Assembly: GCA_964605235.1 (NCBI GenBank)
Contig: CAZSBB010000006.1
Coordinates: 101,604 to 165,603, forward strand
Source of the DNA: CAZSBB01 sp964605235
GTDB lineage: Bacteria > Planctomycetota > Phycisphaerae > Phycisphaerales > Phycisphaeraceae
Direction: 5' to 3'
Length of the DNA: 64,000 bases
Below, piece after piece: positions 1-8,379 of this stretch. Under the pieces are notes generated by a model. It had not been told where the DNA came from. It did not search any database and worked only from the letters and a program-made list of their open reading frames with translations. A program made the translations under genes and the position numbers. Within the stretch, counting starts at the first letter, position 1; each line of letters opens with the position of its first letter.

Positions 1-341
1 GGGCCGGGCGTATCCGGGGGAAGGTTTCCCGCCAGCACGTCGAGGCTGCATAGCGCGGCGACCTGCAGCGGCTGGACCAGCGCCAGCGCCTGCACGGTCG
101 CCATGGCGATGCGCAGTCCGGTGAACGAGCCGGGGCCGACGTTCACGTAAACCTGTTGCAGCGCGGCAGGGGCGAGGTCCTGCTGCCGGAACAGCCCGTC
201 AATGGTGGGCAAGAGGTCCACGCGCTGCCGCCGGGGCGGAGGCAGCACAGCCGAGGCAAGCAATTGATCGCCTGCGCCGACGCTCACGCTGCCATGGCGG
301 CTGGAGGTTTCGATCGCCAGGTTGGCGGGGCCGGGGCGCAT
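1..341 (-). CDS. tsaB: tRNA threonylcarbamoyladenosine biosynthesis protein TsaB (partial, C-terminus beyond window)
   Basis: The leftward frame is open from an ATG at 341 to the window edge, giving about the first 113 residues. TsaB is the non-catalytic ASKHA-fold partner of TsaD; with TsaE they place N6-threonylcarbamoyl on A37 of ANN-decoding tRNAs in the cytoplasm. The fragment begins MRPGPANLAIETSS and carries the family hallmark VGPGSFTGLRIAMA at about residues 68-81, followed by a typical TVQAL helix. The start is the first ATG in frame; upstream codons run into a 27-bp-arm hairpin. It is divergent from queF. The gene is cut by the window edge, not broken. Identification rests on the VGPGSFTGLR motif and is secure. 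Confidence 0.85.
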   Translation of the reverse strand, partial: MRPGPANLAIETSSRHGSVSVGAGDQLLASAVLPPPRRQRVDLLPTIDGLFRQQDLAPAALQQVYVNVGPGSFTGLRIAMATVQALALVQPLQVAALCSLDVLAGNLPPDTPG

Positions 342-371
342 CGCGACATTGTAGAGCCAAGCGGCAGGGGG

Positions 372-433
372 GTAAAAAAGGGGATAAGTACATTATTTAT
401 CCGCTAAAATAATGTACTTATCCCCTTTTTTAC
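372..433. repeat. Palindromic hairpin element, family P, copy 1
   Basis: Perfect 27-bp arms (372-398 and 407-433) flank an 8-base loop. The arm core is GGGATAAGTACATTATTT preceded by a run of A. The same core occurs at 5040-5105 and 37816-37889. This copy lies between the divergent starts of tsaB and queF, so it cannot be an ordinary terminator for either gene. Confidence 0.9.
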
Positions 434-457
434 GGGGGCTTGCACTACCATGTCGCC

Positions 458-955
458 ATGCCCAACGCCCAACTGCTCGAATGTTTCGCCAACCCCGCGC
501 CGGCCGTGGAGCCTGGCTCCACCACGCAGCGGGATTTCGTCATCGAACACGTCAGCGAAGAGTTCACCAGCGTCTGTCCCAAGACCGGCCACCCGGACTT
601 CGGCCACGTGACCATCCGCTTCATCCCCGACCAGCTTTGCGTCGAGCTCAAGAGCCTCAAACTCTACTACCAGAGCTTCCGCAACGAAGGGATTTTTTAC
701 GAGGCGGTGACGAATCGCATTGCCGACGATCTGGCGCAGGCGATGGCGCCCAAATGGCTGGAAGTGCGCACCGACTGGAAGGGCCGCGGCGGCATCCGCT
801 CGACCATCACCGTCACCGTGGGCACCCCCCCCGGCAACGCGCTGAGCAGCGGCGATGCCGCCGAATGTGATCATTCGATGAAACGGACCTGTTCGCCGTT
901 TTTACGCGCTGCGCCATCCTCGCTATCATCCTCCGACCATGAGCATTCTCGTTAA
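458..955 (+). CDS. queF: NADPH-dependent 7-cyano-7-deazaguanine reductase (QueF)
   Basis: QueF reduces the nitrile of preQ0 to preQ1 with NADPH, a step of queuosine synthesis for tRNA wobble position 34. The 165-residue product has the short, unimodular form. It shows the catalytic cysteine in FTSVCPKTGHPDF (Cys40, Asp47) and the QueF motif ELKSLKLYYQSFR (about residues 63-75), with Glu63 expected to bind substrate. The ATG at 458 was preferred over an in-frame TTG at 440 because the region before it is mostly hairpin. The last 25-30 residues are low-complexity, unlike other QueF tails, and the final 17 bases overlap the start of sucD. The true stop is as read; the tail may simply be run-on sequence. 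Confidence 0.9.
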   Translation: MPNAQLLECFANPAPAVEPGSTTQRDFVIEHVSEEFTSVCPKTGHPDFGHVTIRFIPDQLCVELKSLKLYYQSFRNEGIFYEAVTNRIADDLAQAMAPKWLEVRTDWKGRGGIRSTITVTVGTPPGNALSSGDAAECDHSMKRTCSPFLRAAPSSLSSSDHEHSR

Positions 956-1859
956 TCAAAACACCAAAGTGATCTGTCAGGGCATCACCGGCTCGGCCGG
1001 GGCGTTCCACACCAAAGGCTGTCTGGACTACGGGACCAAAATGGTCGGCGGCGTCACCCCCGGCAAGGGCGGGCAGAAGGACGCCAACGGCCTGCCCATC
1101 TTCGACAGCGTGCATGCGGCCGTGCAGGCGACCGGTGCTGACGCGACCATGATCTTCGTGCCCCCGGCGTTTGCCGGCGACGCGGTGCTCGAAGCCGCCG
1201 ACGCGGGCATCAAGGTCATCGTGGTCATCACCGAGGGCATCCCCGTGATGGACATGACCAAGGTCAAGCAGGTGCTCAAGGACCCCAAGTACGCGGGCAT
1301 CCGCATGGTTGGCCCCAACTGCCCGGGCATCATCACCCCCGGGAACAACAACACCGGCTGCAAGATCGGCATCATGCCCGGCTACATCCACCTGCCCGCC
1401 AGCGAAGCCAAGAGCGGCAAGAGCGTGGGCATCATCAGCCGGTCGGGCACCCTGACCTACGAAGCCGTCTGGCAGTGCTCGCAACGCGGCATCGGCCAGA
1501 CCACCTGCGTCGGCATCGGCGGCGACCCGGTGCGCGGCATGGGCTTCATCGACTGCCTGGAACTCTTCAGTGCTGACCCCCAGACCGACGGCATCGTGAT
1601 GATCGGCGAAATCGGCGGCACCGACGAAGAGAAAGCGGCTGCCTACATCAAAGCCAACGTGAAGAAGCCGGTGACCAGTTTCATCGCCGGCCGCACCGCG
1701 CCTCCGGGCCGGCGCATGGGTCATGCCGGCGCGATCATCTCCGGCGGCGAAGGCGGCGCGGACGGCAAATTCGCCGCGCTGCGCAGCGCGGGTTGCCACA
1801 TCGCTGAAAGCCCTGCGGACCTCGGTTCGACGATGGCCAAGGCGCTGGGACTGGGTTGA
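939..1859 (+). CDS. sucD: Succinate--CoA ligase [ADP/GDP-forming] subunit alpha
   Basis: This is the alpha subunit of succinyl-CoA synthetase, the TCA-cycle enzyme that couples succinyl-CoA cleavage to nucleotide phosphorylation. The 306-residue product opens with the CoA-binding Rossmann fold (ILVNQNTKVICQGITGSAG, then GGVTPGKGGQ). It has the ligase segment NCPGIITPG and the phosphohistidine loop RRMGHAGAIISGG with the active His near residue 262. Length is slightly above the usual 290. The start overlaps the 3' end of queF by 17 bases. The beta subunit gene sucC, normally directly upstream, is not next to it; it must lie elsewhere. Confidence 0.93.
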   Translation: MSILVNQNTKVICQGITGSAGAFHTKGCLDYGTKMVGGVTPGKGGQKDANGLPIFDSVHAAVQATGADATMIFVPPAFAGDAVLEAADAGIKVIVVITEGIPVMDMTKVKQVLKDPKYAGIRMVGPNCPGIITPGNNNTGCKIGIMPGYIHLPASEAKSGKSVGIISRSGTLTYEAVWQCSQRGIGQTTCVGIGGDPVRGMGFIDCLELFSADPQTDGIVMIGEIGGTDEEKAAAYIKANVKKPVTSFIAGRTAPPGRRMGHAGAIISGGEGGADGKFAALRSAGCHIAESPADLGSTMAKALGLG

Positions 1860-1889
1860 TCCCACCAGCGGGCGTCACCCACCCCGGGT

Positions 1890-2906
1890 TCAGTCGATTC
1901 TGACCTTCAGCCGCGGTCGCTTGTCGCCGGCCGGCAAGGCGGCATCGCCGCGCGGCAGCGCCTTGACCAGCACGTCATCGGGGTCCTCCTTCTCCGGCCC
2001 CCAGCGAATCAAGGGCACATCCCGCAGCACGAAGGGGATTTCCACTTCCTCGATGCGGTCGTAGAAGCTGATTTCGACCTGGGTTTGTTCATCCGCGCCG
2101 GGGCAGCGAAACATCAGTTGGATGCTGTTGTTGCCCCCATTGGTGCCTTCGAACGTGCCGCTGAGGTTCGAGCCGTTGCGGCGGAATTGAATCTGTTCGA
2201 TCAGGATGGCGTCGGACTGGCTCAGGTGCAGATCAACGCGCGGGGGCACGTTGTTGCCGCGTTGGGTTAGCGCAGCGCCGACGCGCACGCTCGGATTGCC
2301 GCCGAGCCCTTCAATGCGCGCCCGCCGACCGTCGAGTTCTTTGATGGCCGGCAGCAGCGCCACGCGCACCGGGAGTTGGCCCAGTTGCACGGTGATCGTG
2401 CCGCTGACCTCGCGCAACTGGCGGGCTTTGGCGTCGGGCAACTGCATCGGAATGGACACGTGCTGCCACTCGTTCTGGTTCTGTCGAAAGTTGTAGTTGC
2501 GCCCCAGGTTGACCCGCGACTGGGGTGACAGCACCGATTGGCCCAGATCGGTGTCCATGCGGGCGGCATTCACCTCGCGGATGCCGAGCATCGGCCGATC
2601 ATCCGGCAGACGCACGCGAATGCCCAGATAGCAATTCTGATTCTGATTCTGCAGCTTGCCCTGCTCGTCGAAGTTGGCGTAAGCATTGAGTTGGATGTTG
2701 CTCACCCGCAGTTCCAGCGGCGGCAACTGCGGTTGGGCGGGCAGCTCCGGCAGTTTCGGGGCTTCGGCAGCTTCAGGGACCACCGGCGCTGGCTGGGCGT
2801 CTACCGCCAGGTCTGCGGGCTTGGTCAGTTCTGGAGCCGCCAGCGCCACTGCGGCCCAGGTCAAGACGATGGAACCAGCCTTCGCGAAACCACCTATGAA
2901 ATTCAT
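1890..2906 (-). CDS. Secreted protein of unknown function
   Basis: A 338-residue protein with an N-terminal hydrophobic segment (residues 8-24) that looks like a signal peptide ending near ALAAPEL. A Pro/Ala-rich linker (about 28-65) follows, then a region rich in predicted beta strands with many Asn/Gln residues. No catalytic motif was recognised. The start is supported by GGGGAG 8 bases upstream of the ATG. It lies 52 bases downstream of the PIN/TRAM gene on the same strand and converges with sucD. Function unknown; an exported beta-sandwich protein is the most that can be said. Confidence 0.7.
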   Translation of the reverse strand: MNFIGGFAKAGSIVLTWAAVALAAPELTKPADLAVDAQPAPVVPEAAEAPKLPELPAQPQLPPLELRVSNIQLNAYANFDEQGKLQNQNQNCYLGIRVRLPDDRPMLGIREVNAARMDTDLGQSVLSPQSRVNLGRNYNFRQNQNEWQHVSIPMQLPDAKARQLREVSGTITVQLGQLPVRVALLPAIKELDGRRARIEGLGGNPSVRVGAALTQRGNNVPPRVDLHLSQSDAILIEQIQFRRNGSNLSGTFEGTNGGNNSIQLMFRCPGADEQTQVEISFYDRIEEVEIPFVLRDVPLIRWGPEKEDPDDVLVKALPRGDAALPAGDKRPRLKVRID

Positions 2907-2958
2907 GGCCGAACTCCCCGAAGTAAGTCAAGTTTTGAATGTCGTCGTACCGGTCGAC

Positions 2959-4125
2959 TCACTCGCCGCGGCGCGGGTTGCGGCTGGAGCGGTGTGCGCT
3001 CGAGCGCGAGCCGTTGCCGTCGGTTTCATCCGCCACGCGTTTCTTTTCCGCAATGGCGGACTGCACCCAACTGTCGGCCTCGCTGGTGAGCTTGCCGAAG
3101 ATCATGCGGCCGGCGGAAGTCTGCAGGGTGCTGGTGACGATCAGTTCCACCTCGTTGCCGATGGCTTCGCGGGCGTTCTCCACCACCACCATGGTGCCGT
3201 CTTCGAGATAGCCGACGCCCTGGTTGGGGTTTTCGCCGGGCTTGACCACGCGCACAGTCATGGCTTCACCCGGCAGCGCGACCGGACGCAGCGCCCGCGC
3301 CAGGTCGTTGAGGTTGATGACCTGCACGCCGCGGAGGGTGGCGATTTTGTTGAGGTTGAAATCGTTGGTCATGACCCGGGCGGGCATGAACTGAGCGAGG
3401 GCGATGAGCTTGTGATCGACGCCGGCGCCTTCGACCTCGGACTCGTCGATGTGGACTTCGATTTTGGTGTTGTCCTGGAGTTTCTGGAGGATTTCCAGAC
3501 CCCGCCGACCGCGGGCGCGTTTGAGGCGGTCGCTGGAGTCGGCGATGGTTTGCAGTTCATTGAGGACAAACTTGGGCACCACCAGGCCGCCCTGGAGAAT
3601 CTGCGTGTCGATGATTTCGAGGATGCGGCCGTCGATGATGATGCTGGTGTCGAGGAGGATCGGGCGTGTGCCGCGGACCTGCTTGGCGAACTCGACGTAG
3701 GGGATGACGAAGCGGAAATCGTCCTTGGTCTGGAGGACCAGGGAGATGCCCAGATAGGACATGACCACGCCGATGAAGACTTTGACGCCCTGGAGGATGG
3801 GGTGGTTGCGCACCGCGTCGCCCAGCGCCAGCAGGCCGATGAGGTCGACGATCATGCTCATCGCCCAGGTGACGAGCAAACCCGCCATGAGGCCCAGCAG
3901 CAGGCCGGAGAGGGCGGAGAGGCGTTTGCGTTTGAAGGTGGCGTCGACGGTGATGACCATCAGCGCGATGCTCATCGCGGCTCCGACGGTCAGCACCACC
4001 TGCCAGAAGGAAATCGGAATCGCATTTTCTTTTTCCGCCTGGCTCAGGTAAGGCTGCAACACGTACAGCAGGGCGATGCAGGTCGCCAGCAGCACGAACG
4101 CGCCGCGTAATATGAAAAGGATCAT
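2959..4125 (-). CDS. PIN/TRAM domain membrane protein (YacL family)
   Basis: About 388 residues from the ATG at 4125 (AGG 7 bases upstream). The N-terminal third has four hydrophobic membrane segments. A PIN nuclease-fold domain starts at LLDTSIIIDGRI and continues with conserved acidic residues (VLNELQTIAD, DHKLIALA, VMTNDFNLN). A C-terminal TRAM RNA-binding domain follows (GEAMTVRVVKPG to the end). This layout is typical of YacL-type proteins, found in many bacteria, whose role is probably RNA-related but not settled. PIN acidic residues for metal binding are present. Codons upstream of 4125 stay open to 4224 but encode an unlikely extension. Confidence 0.88.
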   Translation of the reverse strand: MILFILRGAFVLLATCIALLYVLQPYLSQAEKENAIPISFWQVVLTVGAAMSIALMVITVDATFKRKRLSALSGLLLGLMAGLLVTWAMSMIVDLIGLLALGDAVRNHPILQGVKVFIGVVMSYLGISLVLQTKDDFRFVIPYVEFAKQVRGTRPILLDTSIIIDGRILEIIDTQILQGGLVVPKFVLNELQTIADSSDRLKRARGRRGLEILQKLQDNTKIEVHIDESEVEGAGVDHKLIALAQFMPARVMTNDFNLNKIATLRGVQVINLNDLARALRPVALPGEAMTVRVVKPGENPNQGVGYLEDGTMVVVENAREAIGNEVELIVTSTLQTSAGRMIFGKLTSEADSWVQSAIAEKKRVADETDGNGSRSSAHRSSRNPRRGE

Positions 4126-4367
4126 AAAACCTGATCCCGTGCGCGGAAGCCAGCCAACCGCGACATGATGCCGGAATGCCTCATACCCGTATGCCGTGAG
4201 CACAGGATAAGCGCCCTGATGCAATCCGCCAAGTCTGGATCATTCGGACCCGGTTGCCGTCCCCCAGGCCCGCCCGTCTGACAGCAAGCCTTGCAGGTCC
4301 AACCGGGGGTGCAGCCCGGCAAGCTATGATGCTGCCGACCCGCCGCGTGGCGTCAGGGAGGGTTCAG

Positions 4368-4751
4368 GTGTTTCAGATCACAGTCAGCAAGGTGTTTGCC
4401 GCGGCCCACGCCATTCGCTTGCCCGATGGTCAGTTGGAACCGGTGCATGGCCACAACTGGCAGGTGAAGGTCAAAGTCGAAGCCAGTGAACTGGATGAGA
4501 TCGAAACCGTGATGGATTTTCATGTGCTCGAGCAGGCGCTCGACGCGCTGCTGGCGACGGTGCACAATCGGCATCTCAACGAGGCGGCGCCTTTCACCGA
4601 TGGACACGGTGGGCTGCGGATTAATCCCACCGCCGAGCGCGTGGCGTGGTGGCTGGGCGAAGCGTTGCTGGGGCAGGTGCCCGGTCACGCCCGGCTGGTG
4701 AGCGTTGAAGTGAGTGAGGCGCCCGGTTGCACCGCCATTTACCTACCATGA
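4368..4751 (+). CDS. queD: 6-carboxytetrahydropterin synthase-family protein (QueD/PTPS-III-like)
   Basis: 127 residues from a GTG at 4368 preceded by AGGGAGGG. The zinc ligands of the 6-pyruvoyl-tetrahydropterin synthase fold are visible: His14 in AAHAIRL and His27/His29 in VHGHNWQV. In QueD a catalytic Cys sits four residues before the HGH; here that position is Leu, and a Glu (Glu24) sits three before it, giving E-x2-HGHN. That Cys-to-Glu pattern is described for PTPS-III enzymes that make 6-hydroxymethyl-dihydropterin for folate. The protein may therefore act in folate rather than queuosine synthesis, although queF is nearby. The fold assignment is firm; the specific reaction is inferred. 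Confidence 0.85.
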   Translation: MFQITVSKVFAAAHAIRLPDGQLEPVHGHNWQVKVKVEASELDEIETVMDFHVLEQALDALLATVHNRHLNEAAPFTDGHGGLRINPTAERVAWWLGEALLGQVPGHARLVSVEVSEAPGCTAIYLP

Positions 4752-4792
4752 ACCACCCGCCCGCCCGGTTGGCCGGATGGAGATTTCACTTC

Positions 4793-5023
4793 ATGACTCC
4801 GACGCCCGCATTGGATGAGAAACTGCTCAAGCTCATGGTCTGCCCGGTGACGCGCTCGCCGCTGCGCCAGGAGGGCGATTTTCTGGTGGGCACGGTGGGC
4901 GGCCTGCGTTACCCCATCCGCGAAGGCATCCCCATTCTGCTGGCGAGCTCGGCGCAGATGCCCGCCGGCGTGGCGAATCTGGAAGCGTTCAAACGCCAAT
5001 TCGCCGACCAGATTCCTGAGTGA
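4793..5023 (+). CDS. Trm112-family small protein
   Basis: 76 residues: LDEKLLKLMVCPVTRSPLR, then YPIREGIPILL, which is the Trm112/YcaR (UPF0434) pattern. Eukaryotic Trm112 activates methyltransferases; the bacterial role is not established. Only the first Cys of the usual CPxC pair is present (CPVT), so a zinc knuckle is unlikely. The start at 4793 has GGATGGAG about 10 bases upstream; an earlier in-frame ATG at 4748 would add a basic leader that does not fit the family. It follows the QueD-like gene closely and precedes palindrome copy 2. Confidence 0.8.
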   Translation: MTPTPALDEKLLKLMVCPVTRSPLRQEGDFLVGTVGGLRYPIREGIPILLASSAQMPAGVANLEAFKRQFADQIPE

Positions 5024-5039
5024 CCCCCAGATGTCCGCC

Positions 5040-5105
5040 GGCTAAAAAAGGGGATAAGTACATTATTTTAACTGTAAAATAATGTACTTATCCCCTTTTT
5101 TAGCC
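5040..5105. repeat. Palindromic hairpin element, family P, copy 2
   Basis: Perfect 31-bp arms (5040-5070 and 5075-5105) with a four-base loop ACTG. The arm core GGGATAAGTACATTATTT is shared with 372-433 and 37816-37889. It lies between two co-directional genes and ends in a run of T on either strand, so here it could also end transcription of the Trm112-like gene. Confidence 0.92.
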
Positions 5106-5138
5106 CCCCTTGGCCACTTCAGCCGATGGGACACTTCC

Positions 5139-5168
5139 GGGGGCGGGGGGCCGGGGGTCCGGGGGGGG
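5139..5168 (+). other. Potential G-quadruplex
   Basis: Four G runs of 5, 6, 5 and 8 bases separated by loops of 1, 2 and 3 bases, on the coding strand in the leader of the downstream glycosyltransferase gene and 33 bases after palindrome copy 2. Runs and loops this tight are a textbook G4-forming pattern; any function is inferred. Confidence 0.6.
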
Positions 5169-5205
5169 ACTGGATTGCTGCGGGGTTTGAGCCGATAAGT
5201 ATGAC

Positions 5206-6174
5206 GTGGAGCCCGTGACCAATGAGCCAGCGGAACGTCCGCGCCCGATGGGCGTTGACGCCGGGAACGCCAGCCGTGCGTCCGCGCGCGGGCCGGCGCC
5301 GGCGCCGGTGAGTGTGCTGGTGCTGACCAAAAACGAGCAGAGCAACATCGTCGAGTGTCTGCGCTCGCTGAGCTTCAGCGACGACATCGTGGTGCTCGAC
5401 AGCTACAGCGACGACCAGACCGTCGCCCTGGCGCGCGGCTTCCCCAATGTGCGGGTTTACTTCCGCCACTTCGACACCGAATACAAGCAGCGCAACTTCG
5501 GCGTCCGCGACATCGCCTACCGGCATCGCTGGTTGTACATCTGCGATGCCGACGAGCGCGTGCCCGCGGAACTGGTCGACGAACTGCGCATGGTCGTCAC
5601 CGATCCGACCCACGGCTGCGCCGCCTTCCGCCTGCGCTACAAGAACATGTACCTGGGCCGCTGGATCAAGCACGCCACCAGCTATCCGGTGTGGATCATC
5701 CGCCTGGTCCAGCCGGAGCGCGTGCTCTACGAGAAGCGGCAGACCAACGTGCATCCCATCGTCGATGGCGAAGTGGGCCAGCTCCAGAAACACTTCATCC
5801 ACTACAGCTTCAACAACGGGCTGAAGCACTGGTTCGAAAAGCACAACTTCTACAGCGCCCGCGAAGGACTCGAAGGTCTCGCGGTGCGTCAGGCGGGCTG
5901 CCCGAGCCTGGCGGACCTGCGCCAGGTGGACCCCATGCATCGCCGGCGGGCGATCAAGAACCTGAGCTTCTTCCTGCGCTGGCGCGGCGCGTGGCGCTTC
6001 TTCTTCCAGTACATCATTCGCCTGGGCTTCCTCGACGGCCTGGCGGGTTTCCACTACTGCGCCATGATCAGCATGTACGAGTACTGGATCGAACTGAAGA
6101 TCGCCGAGGCGGAAACCGGCTGGCAACGCCGCACTGACGCTTTGTCCGAGCGCCTGCTCCAGGAGCCGCTGTGA
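5206..6174 (+). CDS. Glycosyltransferase family 2 protein (WaaE/KdtX-like)
   Basis: 322 residues from a GTG at 5206; an ATG at 5248 is an alternative start and neither has a strong ribosome site. A GT-A fold begins at VSVLVLTKNEQSNIVECL, followed by VVLDSYSDDQT and the metal/nucleotide-sugar motif YICDADERVP. These are typical of the beta-1,4-glucosyltransferase-like group that adds sugars to lipopolysaccharide core or other surface glycans at the inner membrane face. The C-terminal third is rich in aromatic and basic residues. Its stop overlaps the next glycosyltransferase by one base, so the two are translationally coupled. The exact sugar donor cannot be read from sequence. Confidence 0.85.
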   Translation: MEPVTNEPAERPRPMGVDAGNASRASARGPAPAPVSVLVLTKNEQSNIVECLRSLSFSDDIVVLDSYSDDQTVALARGFPNVRVYFRHFDTEYKQRNFGVRDIAYRHRWLYICDADERVPAELVDELRMVVTDPTHGCAAFRLRYKNMYLGRWIKHATSYPVWIIRLVQPERVLYEKRQTNVHPIVDGEVGQLQKHFIHYSFNNGLKHWFEKHNFYSAREGLEGLAVRQAGCPSLADLRQVDPMHRRRAIKNLSFFLRWRGAWRFFFQYIIRLGFLDGLAGFHYCAMISMYEYWIELKIAEAETGWQRRTDALSERLLQEPL

Positions 6175-7079
6175 TGGAGCGCAGCGTCATCGAAGTGCTG
6201 ATCCCGACCTTCAACGAGGCGCACCACATTGCCGCCGCGGTGCGCAATGCCCAGCAGGTCGGGCGCGTGTTCGTGCTCGATTCCCAAAGCACCGACCAGA
6301 CCCGCGAGCTGGCGGCCGGAGCCGGGGCGGAAGTCATCGTGCATCCGTGGGAAGGCTACGCCCGGCAGAAAAACTGGGGACTCGACCACCTGCCCTGGCG
6401 CGGCGAATGGGTCTTCATTCTCGATGCCGACGAACGTTTGACTCCGGAGTTGCGCGATGAAGTGCAGCGCGTCGCCCGCGATCGCCACAGCGTCAATGGC
6501 TACTTCGTCAATCGTCTGATGCTGTTCATGGGCCGGCCGATCCGCCACGGCGGCATGTTTCCGTCCTGGAACCTGCGCTTCTTCCGCCGCGGCGCGGCGC
6601 GGTACGAAGATCGTCTGGTGCATGAACACATGGTCTGCACCGGCGGCACCGACTACCTGCGGAATTACATGCTCCACATCCGCCGGGAAACCATCGACCA
6701 GTTCATCGCCAAACACATCCGCTATGCCGACCTGGAAAGCGATGAATGGGTGCGCCGGCGCCTGGGCCGCAGCCAGACTGCGCGGGTCGGCTCGCTCTTT
6801 CGCGACATGCTCAAGTACCGCCAATGGCTCCGCCGCGAAGTCTGGCCCCTGACGCCCGGCCGACCGCTGCTGCGCTTCCTGTACATGTACGTCATGAAAC
6901 TCGGATGCCTCGACGGCCGGGTCGGGCTGACGCTCGCCACGCTGATGGCGAACTACGAATACATGATCTCCCTGCTGTATGCCGACAAAATGGTCCGCGC
7001 CCGCGCCGAGCAGGCCGCCGCGAAAGAGCATGCCGCACTGCCATTCCCCGCCAATCCCCCGATCAGCGAAGCAAGCTGA
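6174..7079 (+). CDS. Glycosyltransferase family 2 protein
   Basis: 301 residues from an ATG overlapping the preceding stop (TGATG). It is a paralogue of its neighbour: IEVLIPTFNEAHHI, VFVLDSQSTDQT and FILDADERLTPE mark the GT-A fold and the DxD-type motif. A basic C-terminal half contains a possible hydrophobic surface segment near LRFLYMYVMKLG. Together the two genes form a two-step glycosyl transfer unit, most likely for cell-surface polysaccharide or lipid-linked sugar. About 157 bases follow with no recognisable gene before the convergent ABC ATPase gene. Confidence 0.85.
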   Translation: MERSVIEVLIPTFNEAHHIAAAVRNAQQVGRVFVLDSQSTDQTRELAAGAGAEVIVHPWEGYARQKNWGLDHLPWRGEWVFILDADERLTPELRDEVQRVARDRHSVNGYFVNRLMLFMGRPIRHGGMFPSWNLRFFRRGAARYEDRLVHEHMVCTGGTDYLRNYMLHIRRETIDQFIAKHIRYADLESDEWVRRRLGRSQTARVGSLFRDMLKYRQWLRREVWPLTPGRPLLRFLYMYVMKLGCLDGRVGLTLATLMANYEYMISLLYADKMVRARAEQAAAKEHAALPFPANPPISEAS

Positions 7080-7236
7080 CGCAGCGGTTGATTGGGCGTG
7101 GTGTAATCGGGTGATTTGTTGATGTGTGATTTGATGATGTGAGACAAACCGCTGGACGCCCACAGATGAGCCGTCAGGTGAATCTGTGGGATGCTTCCCC
7201 CCAGCCACCTTCACCTGCATCCCGCGCCCACCGCAC

Positions 7237-8310
7237 TTAATCGTGCAGCACCACCACGTCCCGGGGATCGAACCGCACATGCATGGGCTGGTCCGCCGGC
7301 GCCTGGCGCGGGTTCAGTTCGAAGCATTTAAGCTGGAAATGTTCGTCGGCCGCGAGCACATGCTGCGCCATCTCGCCCAGGAAGACGGTATCCAGTCGCC
7401 GCACCGCGAAGCAGTTGGGTTCGCCCGTGGGCGCGGGGCCGATGTGCAGCCGAATCGCTTCGGGCCGCAGCGAGCAGGTGACGTTGCCCGTGCTGGGGCA
7501 ATCCTCGGGAAACGCCTGGGAATGCAGCGGGCCGGCCGGGGTGTTCAGCACCACGCGCTCACCGTCGCGCTGGGCCACCTCGGCGGCAAGGAAATTCGTT
7601 TCGCCCAGGAAGTCGGCGACGAAGCGATTGCGCGGCCGATCGTACAGCTCACGCGCCGCGCCCGCCTGCACCATCTGCCCGTCCTTGAGCACCGCCATGC
7701 CGTCCGCCATCGACAGCGCCTCTTTCTGATCGTGCGTCACGTAGACCGTGGTGATCTGCACGTCATGACAGATCTGGCGAATCTGGCTGCGCATCTCCAG
7801 CCGCAGCTTGGCGTCGAGATTGCTCAGCGGTTCGTCCAGCAGCAGCACGGTGGGACGGATGACCAGCGCCCGCGCCAGGGCGACGCGCTGTTGCTGGCCG
7901 CCGGAGAGCTGGTTGGGTTTGCGCTGGGCGTATTTACCCATCTGCACCAGGTCCAGGGCCTCGGCGACGCGGCGGTCGCGCTCGGCGGGTTCCACCTTGC
8001 GCACGTTCAGGCCGAACGCCACATTGTCCGCCACGGTCATGTGGGGCCAGAGGGCGTAGCTCTGAAACACCATGCCGCAGTTGCGTTTGTTGGCGGGCAG
8101 GCGGGAGACGTCCTGATCGCCGAAGTGGATGGTGCCGCCGGTCGGCTCGTAGAAGCCAGCGATCATGCGCAGCAGCGTGGTCTTGCCGCAGCCGCTGGGG
8201 CCCAGCAGGAAGTAGAGCGAGCCGGCGGGAATGTCCACGTCAATGCCGTCGACGGCGATGGTGTTGCCGAAGGCTTTGCACAGGCCGCGAATGTGGATAG
8301 GCGTGCTCAT
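7237..8310 (-). CDS. ABC transporter ATP-binding protein, MalK/UgpC type
   Basis: 357 residues with a complete nucleotide-binding domain: Walker A GPSGCGKTT (about 38-46), Q-loop in MVFQSYALWPH, signature LSGGQQQR, Walker B VLLLDEPLSNLD and the H-loop YVTHDQ. A C-terminal TOBE-type regulatory domain follows from about residue 240. This is the ATPase class that energises carbohydrate importers (CUT1). No permease or binding-protein genes are next to it, so it may be a shared ATPase for importers encoded elsewhere. It lies 69 bases downstream of the oxidoreductase gene on the same strand, probably one transcript under the divergent AraC regulator. Confidence 0.9.
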   Translation of the reverse strand: MSTPIHIRGLCKAFGNTIAVDGIDVDIPAGSLYFLLGPSGCGKTTLLRMIAGFYEPTGGTIHFGDQDVSRLPANKRNCGMVFQSYALWPHMTVADNVAFGLNVRKVEPAERDRRVAEALDLVQMGKYAQRKPNQLSGGQQQRVALARALVIRPTVLLLDEPLSNLDAKLRLEMRSQIRQICHDVQITTVYVTHDQKEALSMADGMAVLKDGQMVQAGAARELYDRPRNRFVADFLGETNFLAAEVAQRDGERVVLNTPAGPLHSQAFPEDCPSTGNVTCSLRPEAIRLHIGPAPTGEPNCFAVRRLDTVFLGEMAQHVLAADEHFQLKCFELNPRQAPADQPMHVRFDPRDVVVLHD

Positions 8311-8379
8311 CGTCGCCGGTGAAGATACCAGAATCCGGTCGACCCAACCGCCCCCGGGCTGCGCCTGGTGAGCTGAGCG

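Noticed and set aside
372..433. Coding frames reading KKGISTLF or MYLSPFL across the palindromes
   Set aside because: They arise from translating the hairpin arms on either strand and do not continue into real protein.
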